From IMG/VR virus record IMGVR_UViG_3300024314_000002, positions 1 through 64,000 of that record: a DNA stretch of 64,000 bases; one strand, given 5' to 3'. How positions within the stretch are numbered: position 1 is the first letter of the stretch; each line of letters begins with the position of its first letter. Source of the DNA: a virus. A model generated the notes under the pieces. It worked only from the letters and a program-made list of their open reading frames with translations. It did not search any database and was not told the origin of the DNA. Below, one piece after another: positions 53,146-61,931 of this stretch. A program made the position numbers and the translations under genes.

Positions 53146-54741
53146 ATGGCAGGATTTATAGAAAGAAACGGACCATTAAGTACTGGTAAAAGATCATTCA
53201 CACTAAGTGATACATTAAAAAGACTCTCGTCTTTCGGAATGTATTACGATGATTTAGTCTTAAGACAATCTCAGGCAATAGGCCCTGTAGAAGATGAATT
53301 TGGTTACGGCCAAATGAATCAGATGGGTCTAGATGACGATAACATGTATGGGGCATTTGCTGCATTATCGATGGCAGATACCAATATGAGAAAAAATATT
53401 CCTTTCTTTGACCAAGGTTATGAAGGTAAAAGAGAAGAATTAAGAAGATTTTCTACACATGATGAAATAGAAGATATATTAGATATCTTATGTGATGAAT
53501 CTATCGTGTATGACAATAAGAACTTTATTGGAAATCCAGAACTTATAGGAATGGATGTTTCAGAAGAAGTTACAAAGTACTTAAATAAATCATACAGAGA
53601 TTTATATCAATATTTTGGATTTAATTCAGATCAATCGGCATGGTACTTCTTTAGAAAATTCTTAATTGACGGATATCTTTCTTTTGAAATTATTTACAGC
53701 CCAGATCAAGATCAGATTATAGGATTTAAGGAAATAGATCCTATTACACTAATGCCAGGTTATAATAAAGATGATGGTAAAAAAGTATGGGTTCAATTTA
53801 AGGACGATCCTGTTAAGGAGAGAGTCCTGTATGATTCACAGATTATCTATCTTTCTTATTCTTCAATAACCACTGCCTCGAGAGTAAGTTACTTAGAAAG
53901 ACTTATAAGATCATTTAACCTGATGAGAATAATGGAACATACTAGAGTTATCTGGGCGGTTACAAACTCATCATATAGAATGAAGTTTATTATTCCAGTT
54001 GGTGGTAAATCTAAAACAAGAGCTAAACAATCTCTTGCTCAATTAATGGGTAATTATAAAGAAGTTGTAGATTTTGATTGGGATTCAGCTACATTAGCAA
54101 CTAATGGAAAACCAATGCTCCAATTTAACAAAGAATATTGGTTACCATCTAAAGAAGGAGAATCTCCAGAGATTGAAACTTTAGGAGGAGACGGTCCCGA
54201 ATTATCAGATACAGAAGCACTTAAATATTTTAATGATAAATTAAAAATGGTTTCTAAAATACCATTCAATAGATTCATGTACGAAGACGGTGGAGGTGAC
54301 TTTAACCTTGCAGCTGATGGTATGATTAGAGATGAAATTAAGTTTTCTAAATTTATCAAAAGATTACGTTCTTCTTTCCAAGAAATTTTAGTAAAACCCC
54401 TATGGTTACAAATGTGTCTTAAATTTCCTGAATTTAAAGATGATGCAGGTTTTAGAACTCAAATAGCTATTCAATTTAATGAAGAGAATATGTTTGCTGA
54501 ATTAAAACAAATGGAAATCATGGAGAAACGATTAGACTTTATATCTACAATGCAAGATTCTCTAATGAAAACAGATCCAGTTACTATGGAAGAAATGCCT
54601 TACTTTGATATGGAATTCTTAGTAGACAGATATTTAAAATTATCCCCTGACGATAAAGCTGCAAACGAAGCTTATAAACAAAGACAAGCTTCTGAAGAAG
54701 CAGAAGAACCTGAGGTGGACCCTATGGACATGGGATTCTAG
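53146..54741 (+). CDS. 20: Portal vertex protein gp20
   Basis: 531 residues (T4 524). Dodecameric channel for DNA packaging and site of head assembly start. T4-like segments: YEGKREELRRFSTHDEIEDI and LDILCDESIVYD at the N-terminal domain, SDQSAWYFFRKFLIDGYLSF, EIDPITLMPGYN, and the C-terminal crown region FLVDRYLKLSPDDKA. The order gp20, gp67-like, gp21, gp22, gp23 follows T4. Confidence 0.93.
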   Translation: MAGFIERNGPLSTGKRSFTLSDTLKRLSSFGMYYDDLVLRQSQAIGPVEDEFGYGQMNQMGLDDDNMYGAFAALSMADTNMRKNIPFFDQGYEGKREELRRFSTHDEIEDILDILCDESIVYDNKNFIGNPELIGMDVSEEVTKYLNKSYRDLYQYFGFNSDQSAWYFFRKFLIDGYLSFEIIYSPDQDQIIGFKEIDPITLMPGYNKDDGKKVWVQFKDDPVKERVLYDSQIIYLSYSSITTASRVSYLERLIRSFNLMRIMEHTRVIWAVTNSSYRMKFIIPVGGKSKTRAKQSLAQLMGNYKEVVDFDWDSATLATNGKPMLQFNKEYWLPSKEGESPEIETLGGDGPELSDTEALKYFNDKLKMVSKIPFNRFMYEDGGGDFNLAADGMIRDEIKFSKFIKRLRSSFQEILVKPLWLQMCLKFPEFKDDAGFRTQIAIQFNEENMFAELKQMEIMEKRLDFISTMQDSLMKTDPVTMEEMPYFDMEFLVDRYLKLSPDDKAANEAYKQRQASEEAEEPEVDPMDMGF

Positions 54742-54763
54742 AAAAAAGAATATATAATTAGCA

Positions 54764-55132
54764 ATGAAACACTTAAAAACATTTAAAAACTACTCTAATT
54801 TAACAGAAGATGCACTAGAAGTCGGAGACGATTCAGATGTAATAGTAGATGATATTCTTTTAGATTCAGGTGAAAAGATTAAATCTGCTGAAATTATAGG
54901 AGTAATAAATACAAGTAAAACAGAGAAAGAATTCAAAGAATATTTTTATAAAGAATACGGTAATAACGCATTTACCGAAGAAGATATGCAAACTCTAGTC
55001 ACTTATTATTTAGAAGTTGAAACAGAAGTAAAGGCTAAGGAAACTGAGGAGGAAGAAGCTGCTAAGAAGGAAGAAGGTGGCGAAGAAGGTGCTGGAGGCT
55101 TAGAAGATGAGCTAGGAGATTTAGAAATATAG
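54764..55132 (+). CDS. 67: Small acidic prohead core protein (gp67-like)
   Basis: 122 residues. The N-terminus MKHLKTFKNYSNLTEDALE resembles a capsid-targeting peptide. The C-terminus is very acidic (KETEEEEAAKKEEGGEEGAG). In T4, gp67 (80 residues, acidic) lies between gp20 and gp68/gp21 and is cut by gp21. The same location suggests the same role in the scaffold. An AATATATA box is seven bases before the ATG. Confidence 0.65.
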   Translation: MKHLKTFKNYSNLTEDALEVGDDSDVIVDDILLDSGEKIKSAEIIGVINTSKTEKEFKEYFYKEYGNNAFTEEDMQTLVTYYLEVETEVKAKETEEEEAAKKEEGGEEGAGGLEDELGDLEI

Positions 55133-55161
55133 AAAAAATGAAAAATCATTATTCTTCAAAA

Positions 55162-55169
55162 GATATATA
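55162..55169 (+). promoter_or_regulatory. Candidate late promoter box GATATATA
   Basis: Exact box in AAAAGATATATAAAC, 25 bases before the protease-scaffold ATG. Confidence 0.55.
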
Positions 55170-55194
55170 AACAACAAACATAGTATTAAAATAT

Positions 55195-57255
55195 ATGAAT
55201 ACAAAAAACAATCTATTAATCCTAGAAAGATCTTCTAGTGAATTAGAATTCAAACAAGATGGTGATGGGGCTTATGTCCTTGAAGGTATATTTGGAGAAA
55301 TTGACAAAAAGAATAGAAATAATAGAATCTATACTGAGTCAGAATATGTTCCACAAATTGAAGCTCTTCAATCTAAAATAGGTTCTTCTAAACTTTTAGG
55401 AGAATTAGATCACCCACAAACATTTGATGTATCTTTAAAAAACGTATCTCACGTTATTGAAGAATTATCCTATGATAGCGAAACAAAACAAGTAAAAGGT
55501 AAAATCAGATTACTTGATACTGAAGCTGGTCGTCAGGCTAAAGCTTTGGTTGATGCTGGTGTTCCTTTACAAATTTCATCTAGAGCAGCTGGTACAGTTG
55601 AATCTAACGGGACTGTTAAAATTAAGCAATTATTCACTTATGATTTAGTTGCAGATCCTGGCTTTGAAAATGCTGAATTAAAAAGAGTTAACGAATCTTT
55701 CGGATTTGATAACGATTCTAGCATTCAAATTTATGAAATTGGAAATACAAAAGAACTTTTAACAACCGAAAATAAAACTGAAAACAAAATGGCTGAATCA
55801 AAATTCGTAAGTACTGATGATTTTAATAAATATTCACAGTATTTATCAAGCGAAATAAAAACTATTAAAGAGGGAATGGAATCTTTAAATAGTGATGAAT
55901 CTGTAAAGTCTGAAGTTGAAAGCGTTAAAGAATATTCAAACTATCTTGCTGAGAAATTAGAAAAGACTATCGAGTATTCTGCATACCTTGCTGAAAACTT
56001 AGATAATACAATAACTACAAATAACGAAATATCTGAGAAATTAGATAATAGCGTTGCATATACTGAGCATGTTGCTGAAGGTGTTGAATCAATTAAAGAC
56101 TATACTAATTATTTAGCAGAATCTTATAATGAAGGTGCAACAACTCATGAAGGCTTATTAAAGTATATTGAATACTTAAAAGAAAATTTAGAAAAAGTTA
56201 CTGAATACGCAGAATACGTTGCAGAAACAGTTAATTCTAACTTATTACTAGAAGATGAAGCTGGTAAAGAAGTTGAAGAAATTGAAGATGAAGACGATTC
56301 TACAGATGTTACTGAACCTACAGTTGATGCTGAAGATAATGAATTAGATCATGGTGCAGAAGTTGAAGACAAATCTGACGAGTTAGAAGACGAATTAGAA
56401 GACACAGTTGACGATGCAGGTGACGAAGAAATTTCTGAAGAAGAAGACGTTGAAGCAGTTGAAGAAACTGAAGAAGAAGACGTTGAAGAAGGAAATGCAT
56501 TTGGTGCTGCAAGAGCAAAAGCAATCGCAGACGGAGAAAAAGAATTTACAGTAGACGGAGAAACTTATAAAGTTGAAGACGTTGATGCTGAAGATAAAGA
56601 AAATGCAGAAGAATTCGTAGAAGAAACTGAAGCAGTAGAAGAAACTGAAGAAGAAGAAACTGAAGCAGTAGAAGAAACTGAAGAAGAAGAAACTGAAGCA
56701 GTAGAAGAAACTGAAACAGTAGATACATTAGATGCTTACAAATCTGAAATTAGTTCTAAATTATCTGCTTTAATCGAAAAAGCAACTGTTAAAGAAAATA
56801 CTAACCCTCATTTCTTTAGATTTATTTCTGAAGCTAAGAAAGCAGAATATAACGAATTAAATACTGAAGATCAATCTAAAGTATTAAAATCAATCGAAGG
56901 AAAAGGATTCTTAACTGAAGGACAAATTCTTACATTATGGAACTCTTCATTAATAAATAGCGTTAAAACTAACGAACCTAATGTTATTGAAATGATGCCA
57001 GAAGAATATAAAGAAGCATGGTCTAACATGTCAGATAACAAGAAAACAGCTCTTATAGCTCAATCTAAATACCATAAACTAGAAACTGCTTACCAAGTAA
57101 GAAACTTCTGGCAAACTAGAGATCTTAGAGATGTCAAAGTTGTTATGGAAAAAGTAGAATCAGTAAATGAAGCTGCTCCTGTTATTGAAGACAAAAAACC
57201 TTTATATGATTTAACTAATGTTAAGAAGTCTATTAACAAGAGATTCAACAAGTAA
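55195..57255 (+). CDS. 21-22: Prohead protease fused to scaffold protein (gp21-gp22)
   Basis: 686 residues; in T4 these are two genes (gp21 212, gp22 269). Residues 20-165 are a herpesvirus-type serine protease: YVLEGIFGEIDKKNRNNRIY, GELDHPQTF (His73) and PLQISSRAAGTV (Ser128 or Ser129), then FTYDLVADPGF. Residues 199-686 form the scaffold: helical EYSNYLAE/EYSAYLAE repeats, a Glu-rich stretch with a 33-base tandem repeat, and a conserved helical C-terminus. Met199 (55789) could be an internal start giving free scaffold, as in lambda C/Nu3. Sites such as FRFISE|AKK and ESVNE|AAP suggest self-processing. It drives cutting of capsid and internal proteins. Confidence 0.88.
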   Translation: MNTKNNLLILERSSSELEFKQDGDGAYVLEGIFGEIDKKNRNNRIYTESEYVPQIEALQSKIGSSKLLGELDHPQTFDVSLKNVSHVIEELSYDSETKQVKGKIRLLDTEAGRQAKALVDAGVPLQISSRAAGTVESNGTVKIKQLFTYDLVADPGFENAELKRVNESFGFDNDSSIQIYEIGNTKELLTTENKTENKMAESKFVSTDDFNKYSQYLSSEIKTIKEGMESLNSDESVKSEVESVKEYSNYLAEKLEKTIEYSAYLAENLDNTITTNNEISEKLDNSVAYTEHVAEGVESIKDYTNYLAESYNEGATTHEGLLKYIEYLKENLEKVTEYAEYVAETVNSNLLLEDEAGKEVEEIEDEDDSTDVTEPTVDAEDNELDHGAEVEDKSDELEDELEDTVDDAGDEEISEEEDVEAVEETEEEDVEEGNAFGAARAKAIADGEKEFTVDGETYKVEDVDAEDKENAEEFVEETEAVEETEEEETEAVEETEEEETEAVEETETVDTLDAYKSEISSKLSALIEKATVKENTNPHFFRFISEAKKAEYNELNTEDQSKVLKSIEGKGFLTEGQILTLWNSSLINSVKTNEPNVIEMMPEEYKEAWSNMSDNKKTALIAQSKYHKLETAYQVRNFWQTRDLRDVKVVMEKVESVNEAAPVIEDKKPLYDLTNVKKSINKRFNK
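55789..57255 (+). other. 22: Possible nested scaffold ORF within the protease-scaffold gene
   Basis: In-frame ATG (Met199) begins MAESKFVSTDDFNKYSQYLS in an A-rich context (GAAAACAAAATGG). It starts exactly at the beginning of the scaffold part. Initiation is inferred from position only. Confidence 0.4.
56626..56715 (+). repeat. 33-base in-frame tandem repeat in scaffold
   Basis: Unit encodes ETEAVEETEEE (11 residues): copies at 56626-56658 and 56659-56691 and a partial third. Related Glu-rich sequence lies earlier (about 56450). Adds negative charge to the scaffold; copy number may vary. Confidence 0.85.
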
Positions 57256-57301
57256 TATCTTAATATTTTAGGAAAAACGTAAAAAACGTAAATATAATAA
57301 C

Positions 57302-57309
57302 AATATATA
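57302..57309 (+). promoter_or_regulatory. Candidate late promoter of gp23 (AATATATA)
   Basis: AATATATAG, a one-base variant of the GATATATA box, 101 bases before the gp23 ATG. Confidence 0.4.
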
Positions 57310-57321
57310 GTATATCGATAA

Positions 57322-57373
57322 TCAGATAAGAAGAAAAAATCTGACAAACATCGAGAAGATCGTTCAATCGATC
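57322..57373 (+). promoter_or_regulatory. gp23 leader hairpins
   Basis: Two inverted repeats: TCAGAT / ATCTGA (57322-57327 with 57339-57344) and GATCG / CGATC (57358-57362 with 57369-57373), followed by an A-rich unstructured run to ATG. They may stabilise the abundant capsid mRNA. The rest of the gap 57256-57410 holds no ORF of note. Confidence 0.4.
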
Positions 57374-57410
57374 AAATTTAAACAACCATTAAAAAAAAAC
57401 AAATAATAAA

Positions 57411-58850
57411 ATGGCAAATTTAATTAACTCTGCAGAAGTTAGAGAAACTTGGGCTCCGATCATCGAATCAGCTACAGGTATCAACGAAGCAGAAAAACTA
57501 GCGTGGATGTCAGAATACTGTCATAACCACAAACTTTACGAAGATGCACACATCATGTCTTTAGGGACTGCTGGTAACATCTACGGTATGGGTAATGTAT
57601 CTTTACCTTCTGCAACTGCAGACGGTTCAGGTGATAAAGCTCCTACATTATTACCATTAGCAATGCAAGTTGCTGCACAAACTATAGGTTTAGACTTAGT
57701 ACCAGTTGTACCAATGGCTGGACCAATGGGTCTTTTATCTTACTTAGACTTCGTTTACGAAGGTGGTAAATTAGCTGGAGATGTTGCTCCAACTTACATC
57801 AAAACTGACGCTGCTAAAGCTGAGGTAGATGGTAACGAATCAGGTGGATTTACTTTCACTTGGATCGGTTCTTCTAGAATTGACAACATGGATATCTATA
57901 AAGTTGCTGAAGCAGCTTCTACTTCAGGTTCTGTTGCTGATGCAATCAACGCATTAGATACTGAAGTTGATGCAGATGATGCTACTATCGCTATTGTTAA
58001 ATCAGTAGAATTAGTAAAAGGTTTAGAAGATCATATTAAAGGATTCGCTGCTGCTGACGAAGATGGTAACCCATTCTCAAGAGGTGCAGGTGAACAAACT
58101 CCTGACAAAGTTATGGGTCTTTCTTTATTCTCAAAAAGTGTTGCTGCTGAAACTTTCCAAGTTGCCGCTGCAGTTACTAGAGAACAAGTACAAGATCTTA
58201 AACAATTCGGTGTAGATGCTGTTGCTCAAGTTGAGTCAGTATTAACTAACGAATTAACTCAGTCAATCAACAACTTAATCTTAGCTAAACTTAATTCTTT
58301 AGGTAAAGATAACGTTACAGCTGCTGGTGTAAATTTAGACTGTAATTTAGCATTAAATGCTGATTTCGGTGGTGAGACTATCGCTTCTAACCATAGAAGA
58401 ATCTTAACTTCAATCCTTGCTGCTGCGAACTTTATCGCAAACAGAGGTAGAAGAGGTGCTGGTAACTTTTGTGTTGTAGGTCCTAAAGTGGCTACAGCTT
58501 TACAATCAGTTGCTGGTTTCGTTGCTAACCCAATGGCTAACACATTATCACAAGCAGCAGGTGCAATCTACCCAGTAGGTTCTGTAGCTGGTGTAAATGT
58601 ATACACTGACCCAAGACAAGCATGGGGAGCTAATGATTCTAATTACGAAGTAGTAGTTGGTAGAAAAGGTGACGGTAATGGTCCTGGATTAGTATTCATG
58701 CCTTACTTAATGGCTGAATCAGTACAAACAATCGCTGAAGGAACTATGGCTCCTAAAGTAGCTGTTAAATCTAGATTCGCATTAGTTGAAGCAGGTTTCC
58801 ACCCAGAAACTCAATATGTTACATACGAAGTTAAAGGATTAGCTCTTTAA
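57411..58850 (+). CDS. 23: Major capsid protein gp23
   Basis: 479 residues (T4 521), HK97 fold. Conserved pieces: LAMQVAAQTIGLDLVPVVPM with GPMGLLSYLDFVYEGG (T4 NLIAFDICGVQPMNSPTGQV equivalent), NRGRRGAGNFCVVGPKVATA and VEAGFHPETQYVTYEVKGLA. A protease site TGINE|AEKL at residue 26 would remove a short N-terminal delta piece; T4 removes 65 residues. Residues 59-78 (GMGNVSLPSATADGSGDKAP) recur in the internal protein at 27242. Codon use favours frequent Ala/Gly codons as in a highly expressed gene. A strong terminator follows. Confidence 0.94.
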   Translation: MANLINSAEVRETWAPIIESATGINEAEKLAWMSEYCHNHKLYEDAHIMSLGTAGNIYGMGNVSLPSATADGSGDKAPTLLPLAMQVAAQTIGLDLVPVVPMAGPMGLLSYLDFVYEGGKLAGDVAPTYIKTDAAKAEVDGNESGGFTFTWIGSSRIDNMDIYKVAEAASTSGSVADAINALDTEVDADDATIAIVKSVELVKGLEDHIKGFAAADEDGNPFSRGAGEQTPDKVMGLSLFSKSVAAETFQVAAAVTREQVQDLKQFGVDAVAQVESVLTNELTQSINNLILAKLNSLGKDNVTAAGVNLDCNLALNADFGGETIASNHRRILTSILAAANFIANRGRRGAGNFCVVGPKVATALQSVAGFVANPMANTLSQAAGAIYPVGSVAGVNVYTDPRQAWGANDSNYEVVVGRKGDGNGPGLVFMPYLMAESVQTIAEGTMAPKVAVKSRFALVEAGFHPETQYVTYEVKGLAL

Positions 58851-58880
58851 TTAGAACTAACTTTTAGATTTTAATATTAA

Positions 58881-58909
58881 AGGTCCTCTATTTTAGAGGA
58901 CCTTTTTTT
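58881..58909 (+). terminator. Strong Rho-independent terminator after gp23
   Basis: AGGTCCTCTA / TAGAGGACCT perfect 10-bp stem (58881-58890 with 58894-58903), TTT loop, T run to 58909. Confidence 0.95.
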
Positions 58910-58929
58910 GTTTCGTTGAAACTTAAACA

Positions 58930-58937
58930 GATATATA
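58930..58937 (+). promoter_or_regulatory. Candidate late promoter box GATATATA
   Basis: Exact box in ACAGATATATAGAC, 33 bases before the ATG at 58971. Confidence 0.5.
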
Positions 58938-58970
58938 GACTATAAGTTTATAAATAAATCAATATAAAAG

Positions 58971-60356
58971 ATGAAAACATTCGAACAATGGTATAATTCT
59001 ACAAAAAAGGCTGATTCAATAGATGAAGCTTCTGAAGATAATATACCTGTAGCTAAATCATCAACTTCAATAGAATCAGACACAACTACTGCCATAGCCT
59101 CTCCGGAAGCAACGGGAGAAGAGGGTTATTCTAAAATGATGCAAGATTGTGATGATATTATCAATTCTCTAAAAACACTTTCTGATCAACTTACGGAATC
59201 AGAAGATCAACCATTAAATGAAGCAAATCCTATGGGACAGGTGCTTATGGAAGATCCTATTATTATGGGAGCAGTTCTAGGATTAACGGCAGTTATTGGT
59301 GCAGTTGGTTTAGGTGCAAAGGCTATAAAAGATGGTGCTAAAAATAAAAAGACCATTAAAGAAGCAGAAAAAGATTATTCTAAATTAAAGAAATTAAAAA
59401 TGCAAACCGTTAAAATGGAAGTTGCAGTATTATCTTTAGAGGATAAAAGAAGAGAACTTTCAACTACTGAATCAATCGAAGAAGCTGGAGATGATGTAAA
59501 GGCGAAGGCAAGCGCAGCAAATAAGAAAAAAGCACTTCAAAAAATGAAAGCCAAGTTAGATAATCAAATAGAATCTATGAGGCAGAAAAAAGATGGAATT
59601 AATTCAGCTGCTACAGAATATGGATCTTCATTAGAAGTTAAATACTCAAAGGTAAGTGGATTTGGATCTGGAAAAGTTAAAACGTTAATCGCTGATATGA
59701 GAGATCAAATCACGACAGAAGTTTCAGAATATAAGCTAGATGCATGGGGAGATAAGATGAGTGCCGAGACTAAGAAAGATTTAAAAGAAAGAATTACAAA
59801 ATCTAAACAGGCTCAAAAGGAGAGAATGGATAAAATAACAGCTGAGCAAGAGAAAAATGCTAAGAAGTTAGATGATGCAGCTAAAAATGACGAAAAGGTT
59901 AAAGCTGAGCTAGAGCAAATAAAGGCTGAAAAAGAAAAAGGAAAAGAAAAAGAAGAAGCTCCAGAGGAAACTCCAGAAGAAACTCCAGAAGAAACTCCAA
60001 CGGAGACTCCGGAAGAAACTCCAGAAAAAGAAGATGATTTCGATGCATTTGGAACGGATGGAGACGATGAAGAATCTCCTGAAGAAGAAACGGAAGAAGT
60101 CGATAAGACAGATAACTCAAAGGAAGGAATGACCAAAAGAGTTGATGCTGTTATTGCAAAGGCAGAAGAGAGTGGAGATGAAGCAAAGCTTAAAAAAGCA
60201 AAAGAACTTAAAGCTAAAATTCTTGCAAAAGAATCTTGGCAATTAAATAATACTAAATTAGGGTTAATATTTGAATCCGATCTTAGAAAAATGGAAATGG
60301 AATCTTTAATACAAGAGTCTATTTCAGTTAAAGATCGTTTCTCTAAACTAATCTAA
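58971..60356 (+). CDS. Internal head protein candidate with hydrophobic segment and coiled coil
   Basis: 461 residues. It starts MKTFEQWYNSTKKADSIDE|A, close to T4 IPIII MKTYQEFIAEA, with a second site QPLNE|ANPMGQ at 84. A hydrophobic Gly/Ala helix (about 98-118, IIMGAVLGLTAVIGAVGLGA) follows, then long Lys/Glu-rich coiled coils and a PEET repeat region (about 326-350). The C-terminus is amphipathic (RKMEMESLIQESISVKDRFS). Following gp23 directly and having a late box, it is likely a head component. A membrane-penetrating injected protein is possible. Ends inside the 3' end of the opposite-strand gene. Confidence 0.65.
   Translation: MKTFEQWYNSTKKADSIDEASEDNIPVAKSSTSIESDTTTAIASPEATGEEGYSKMMQDCDDIINSLKTLSDQLTESEDQPLNEANPMGQVLMEDPIIMGAVLGLTAVIGAVGLGAKAIKDGAKNKKTIKEAEKDYSKLKKLKMQTVKMEVAVLSLEDKRRELSTTESIEEAGDDVKAKASAANKKKALQKMKAKLDNQIESMRQKKDGINSAATEYGSSLEVKYSKVSGFGSGKVKTLIADMRDQITTEVSEYKLDAWGDKMSAETKKDLKERITKSKQAQKERMDKITAEQEKNAKKLDDAAKNDEKVKAELEQIKAEKEKGKEKEEAPEETPEETPEETPTETPEETPEKEDDFDAFGTDGDDEESPEEETEEVDKTDNSKEGMTKRVDAVIAKAEESGDEAKLKKAKELKAKILAKESWQLNNTKLGLIFESDLRKMEMESLIQESISVKDRFSKLI
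59974..60030 (+). repeat. Short PEET tandem repeat
   Basis: Five near-copies of codons for ETPE/ETPT in the internal head protein, low complexity, extending negative charge. Confidence 0.7.
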
Positions 60357-60860
60357 ATTCTTTTTAGAATTTTTACGAGCTAAATTTAGAAACTCCTGTT
60401 GTTGATTCAATAGGAGTTTTTTTATGTGCTTACGGAACTCTATCGATGACTTAAGTATTCTAGCATCTACCATAGGAGCCAGTAATGCATCATGATACTC
60501 TGGATGAACAAAGTTTTCCAAGCTAAAGTTATCAGTCTTAGATCTGATAGGTTTACCAGATAGTGCACAGACCCAATCTATTGTGTTATAGTTTTCTTTA
60601 AGATCTTCCATCTTCACAAACGAATCAGTAGACCAATCATAATAATACTTATTTTTAGAGGAAGTATATCTATGTTGACATATATTGAATATGATATGAA
60701 CGAACTGATCGCTTTCACACCTTTCACCTAAAATAGGATTTTCTATTAATAGTCTCTTCTGCTGTCTTGCAAGATTTGATAACTTAATTCCAAATCTATT
60801 AGAATAAGGAGAATGAGGGGAAACCCTTTCCAATTTGGGATATTTTTTATTATATGCCAT
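60348..60860 (-). CDS. Hypothetical protein on opposite strand, 170 residues
   Basis: The only reverse-strand gene seen. Product starts MAYNKKYPKLERVSPHSPYS; Lys-rich C-terminus (LARKNSKKNLD). Cys and His residues are scattered (ICQHRYTSS, WVCALSGKPIRS, FVHPEYHDALLAP), so a metal-binding protein is possible. It converges with the internal head protein gene with a nine-base overlap and is divergent from gp44, sharing a 59-base promoter region. No family recognised. The terminator of the opposing transcript lies within its coding region. Confidence 0.65.
   Translation of the reverse strand: MAYNKKYPKLERVSPHSPYSNRFGIKLSNLARQQKRLLIENPILGERCESDQFVHIIFNICQHRYTSSKNKYYYDWSTDSFVKMEDLKENYNTIDWVCALSGKPIRSKTDNFSLENFVHPEYHDALLAPMVDARILKSSIEFRKHIKKLLLNQQQEFLNLARKNSKKNLD
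60390..60424 (+). terminator. Rho-independent terminator for the + strand internal-protein gene
   Basis: AAACTCCT / AGGAGTTT (60390-60397 with 60412-60419), 14-base loop, T run 60417-60424. Lies inside the opposite-strand gene. Confidence 0.75.
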
Positions 60861-60888
60861 ATAGTATTTATTCGTGAAACAAAACAGC

Positions 60889-60903
60889 TATATTATGTAT
60901 AAT
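60889..60903 (+). promoter_or_regulatory. Candidate promoter before gp44
   Basis: TATATTATGTATAAT combines both box types seen elsewhere (TATATTAG-like and TATAAT), 17 bases before the gp44 ATG, in the divergent region. Confidence 0.4.
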
Positions 60904-60919
60904 TATTAAACAAATTTAC

Positions 60920-61870
60920 ATGGTTCACACACTGTTCACAGAAAAATATCGTCCAAATAACTTAGACGAGTTGATTTTACCAGAAAGAGTAATGTCAAAA
61001 TTTAAAGATGGTCTAACTCAAAATGTACTTTTGGCTGGAAGCCCTGGTACTGGTAAGACATCTACTGCGAAGGCGATTGTTAAGCAATTCGAACTTCCTT
61101 ATATTTACATCAATGCATCAACTGATACTTCAGTAGATGTTATTAGAACCAGGATTATGGATTTCTGTTCTACTATGTCTATCTTAGATGATCAAGGTAA
61201 GATGAAAATAGTTATCCTCGATGAGGTAGATGGTGTATCTGATCAATTCTTTAAAGCTCTTCGTGCTACTATGGAACAATTTGCATCTAATTCAAGGTTT
61301 ATTGCAACCTGTAATTATGTAAATAAAATTCCAGATCCAATTCTTTCAAGGTTCGAAGTAATTAATTTCGACTTTGATAAAGAAGAAGAGAGCGAATTGA
61401 CAAAGAAATATATTAGACGAGTATATGATATATGTGGAAAAGAAGAAATGACAATAGAAAAACCAGCATTGGTTGAATTTGTCCGTAGAAACTTCCCAGA
61501 TCTTCGCTCGACACTTAATAAATTACAAGGATATAAGTCAGAAGGAACGAGTAAGATTACATTAAATGATGTTAAAAAGTTTAACTCAGTCTATAAAGAT
61601 GTTTTTGAATTAATCTTTAATGAAACAGACCCTGTTAAAAACTATAAGTATTTAGTAGGTGAATATTCAAATAGAACAGATGAAATACTTCAAACATTAG
61701 GAGAAGAGTTCATAGACTATATTCAATCAGAGAAAGGAAATAGCGCAAAGCATATTCCTCAAATTGCAGTAACTGTAGCAGAACATCAGGCACAAAGGGT
61801 TCACGTAATTGACCCAGCGATAACCATGCTAAGTTGTATATATAAGCTACAAGAAATAATTAGAAATTAA
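60920..61870 (+). CDS. 44: Clamp loader large subunit gp44
   Basis: 316 residues (T4 319). AAA+ ATPase that opens and loads gp45. LFTEKYRPNNLDELILPE at the N-terminus, Walker A LLAGSPGTGKTSTAKAI (40-47), Walker B KIVILDEVDGVS (about 98-105), sensor FIATCNYVNKIPDPILSRFE with the SRF motif in place of the common SRC. The C-terminal domain begins near VEFVRRNFPDLRSTLNKLQG. In T4 the partner is gp62; a candidate lies at 63191. Confidence 0.93.
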   Translation: MVHTLFTEKYRPNNLDELILPERVMSKFKDGLTQNVLLAGSPGTGKTSTAKAIVKQFELPYIYINASTDTSVDVIRTRIMDFCSTMSILDDQGKMKIVILDEVDGVSDQFFKALRATMEQFASNSRFIATCNYVNKIPDPILSRFEVINFDFDKEEESELTKKYIRRVYDICGKEEMTIEKPALVEFVRRNFPDLRSTLNKLQGYKSEGTSKITLNDVKKFNSVYKDVFELIFNETDPVKNYKYLVGEYSNRTDEILQTLGEEFIDYIQSEKGNSAKHIPQIAVTVAEHQAQRVHVIDPAITMLSCIYKLQEIIRN

Positions 61871-61905
61871 TTGCTGAAATATTTTTTTATCTCAGAAATT
61901 TTGCT

Positions 61906-61913
61906 TATATTAG
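61906..61913 (+). promoter_or_regulatory. Candidate early/middle promoter box TATATTAG
   Basis: TATATTAG in TTTTGCTTATATTAGTAAT, 18 bases before the ATG at 61932. Confidence 0.4.
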
Positions 61914-61931
61914 TAATATAAAACAAAACAC

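Noticed and set aside
56626-56715. CRISPR-like repeats
   Set aside because: In-frame Glu-rich coding repeat without spacers.
56318-56728. Reverse-strand Leu/Gln-rich ORFs
   Set aside because: Complement of the Glu-rich scaffold repeat; no independent support.
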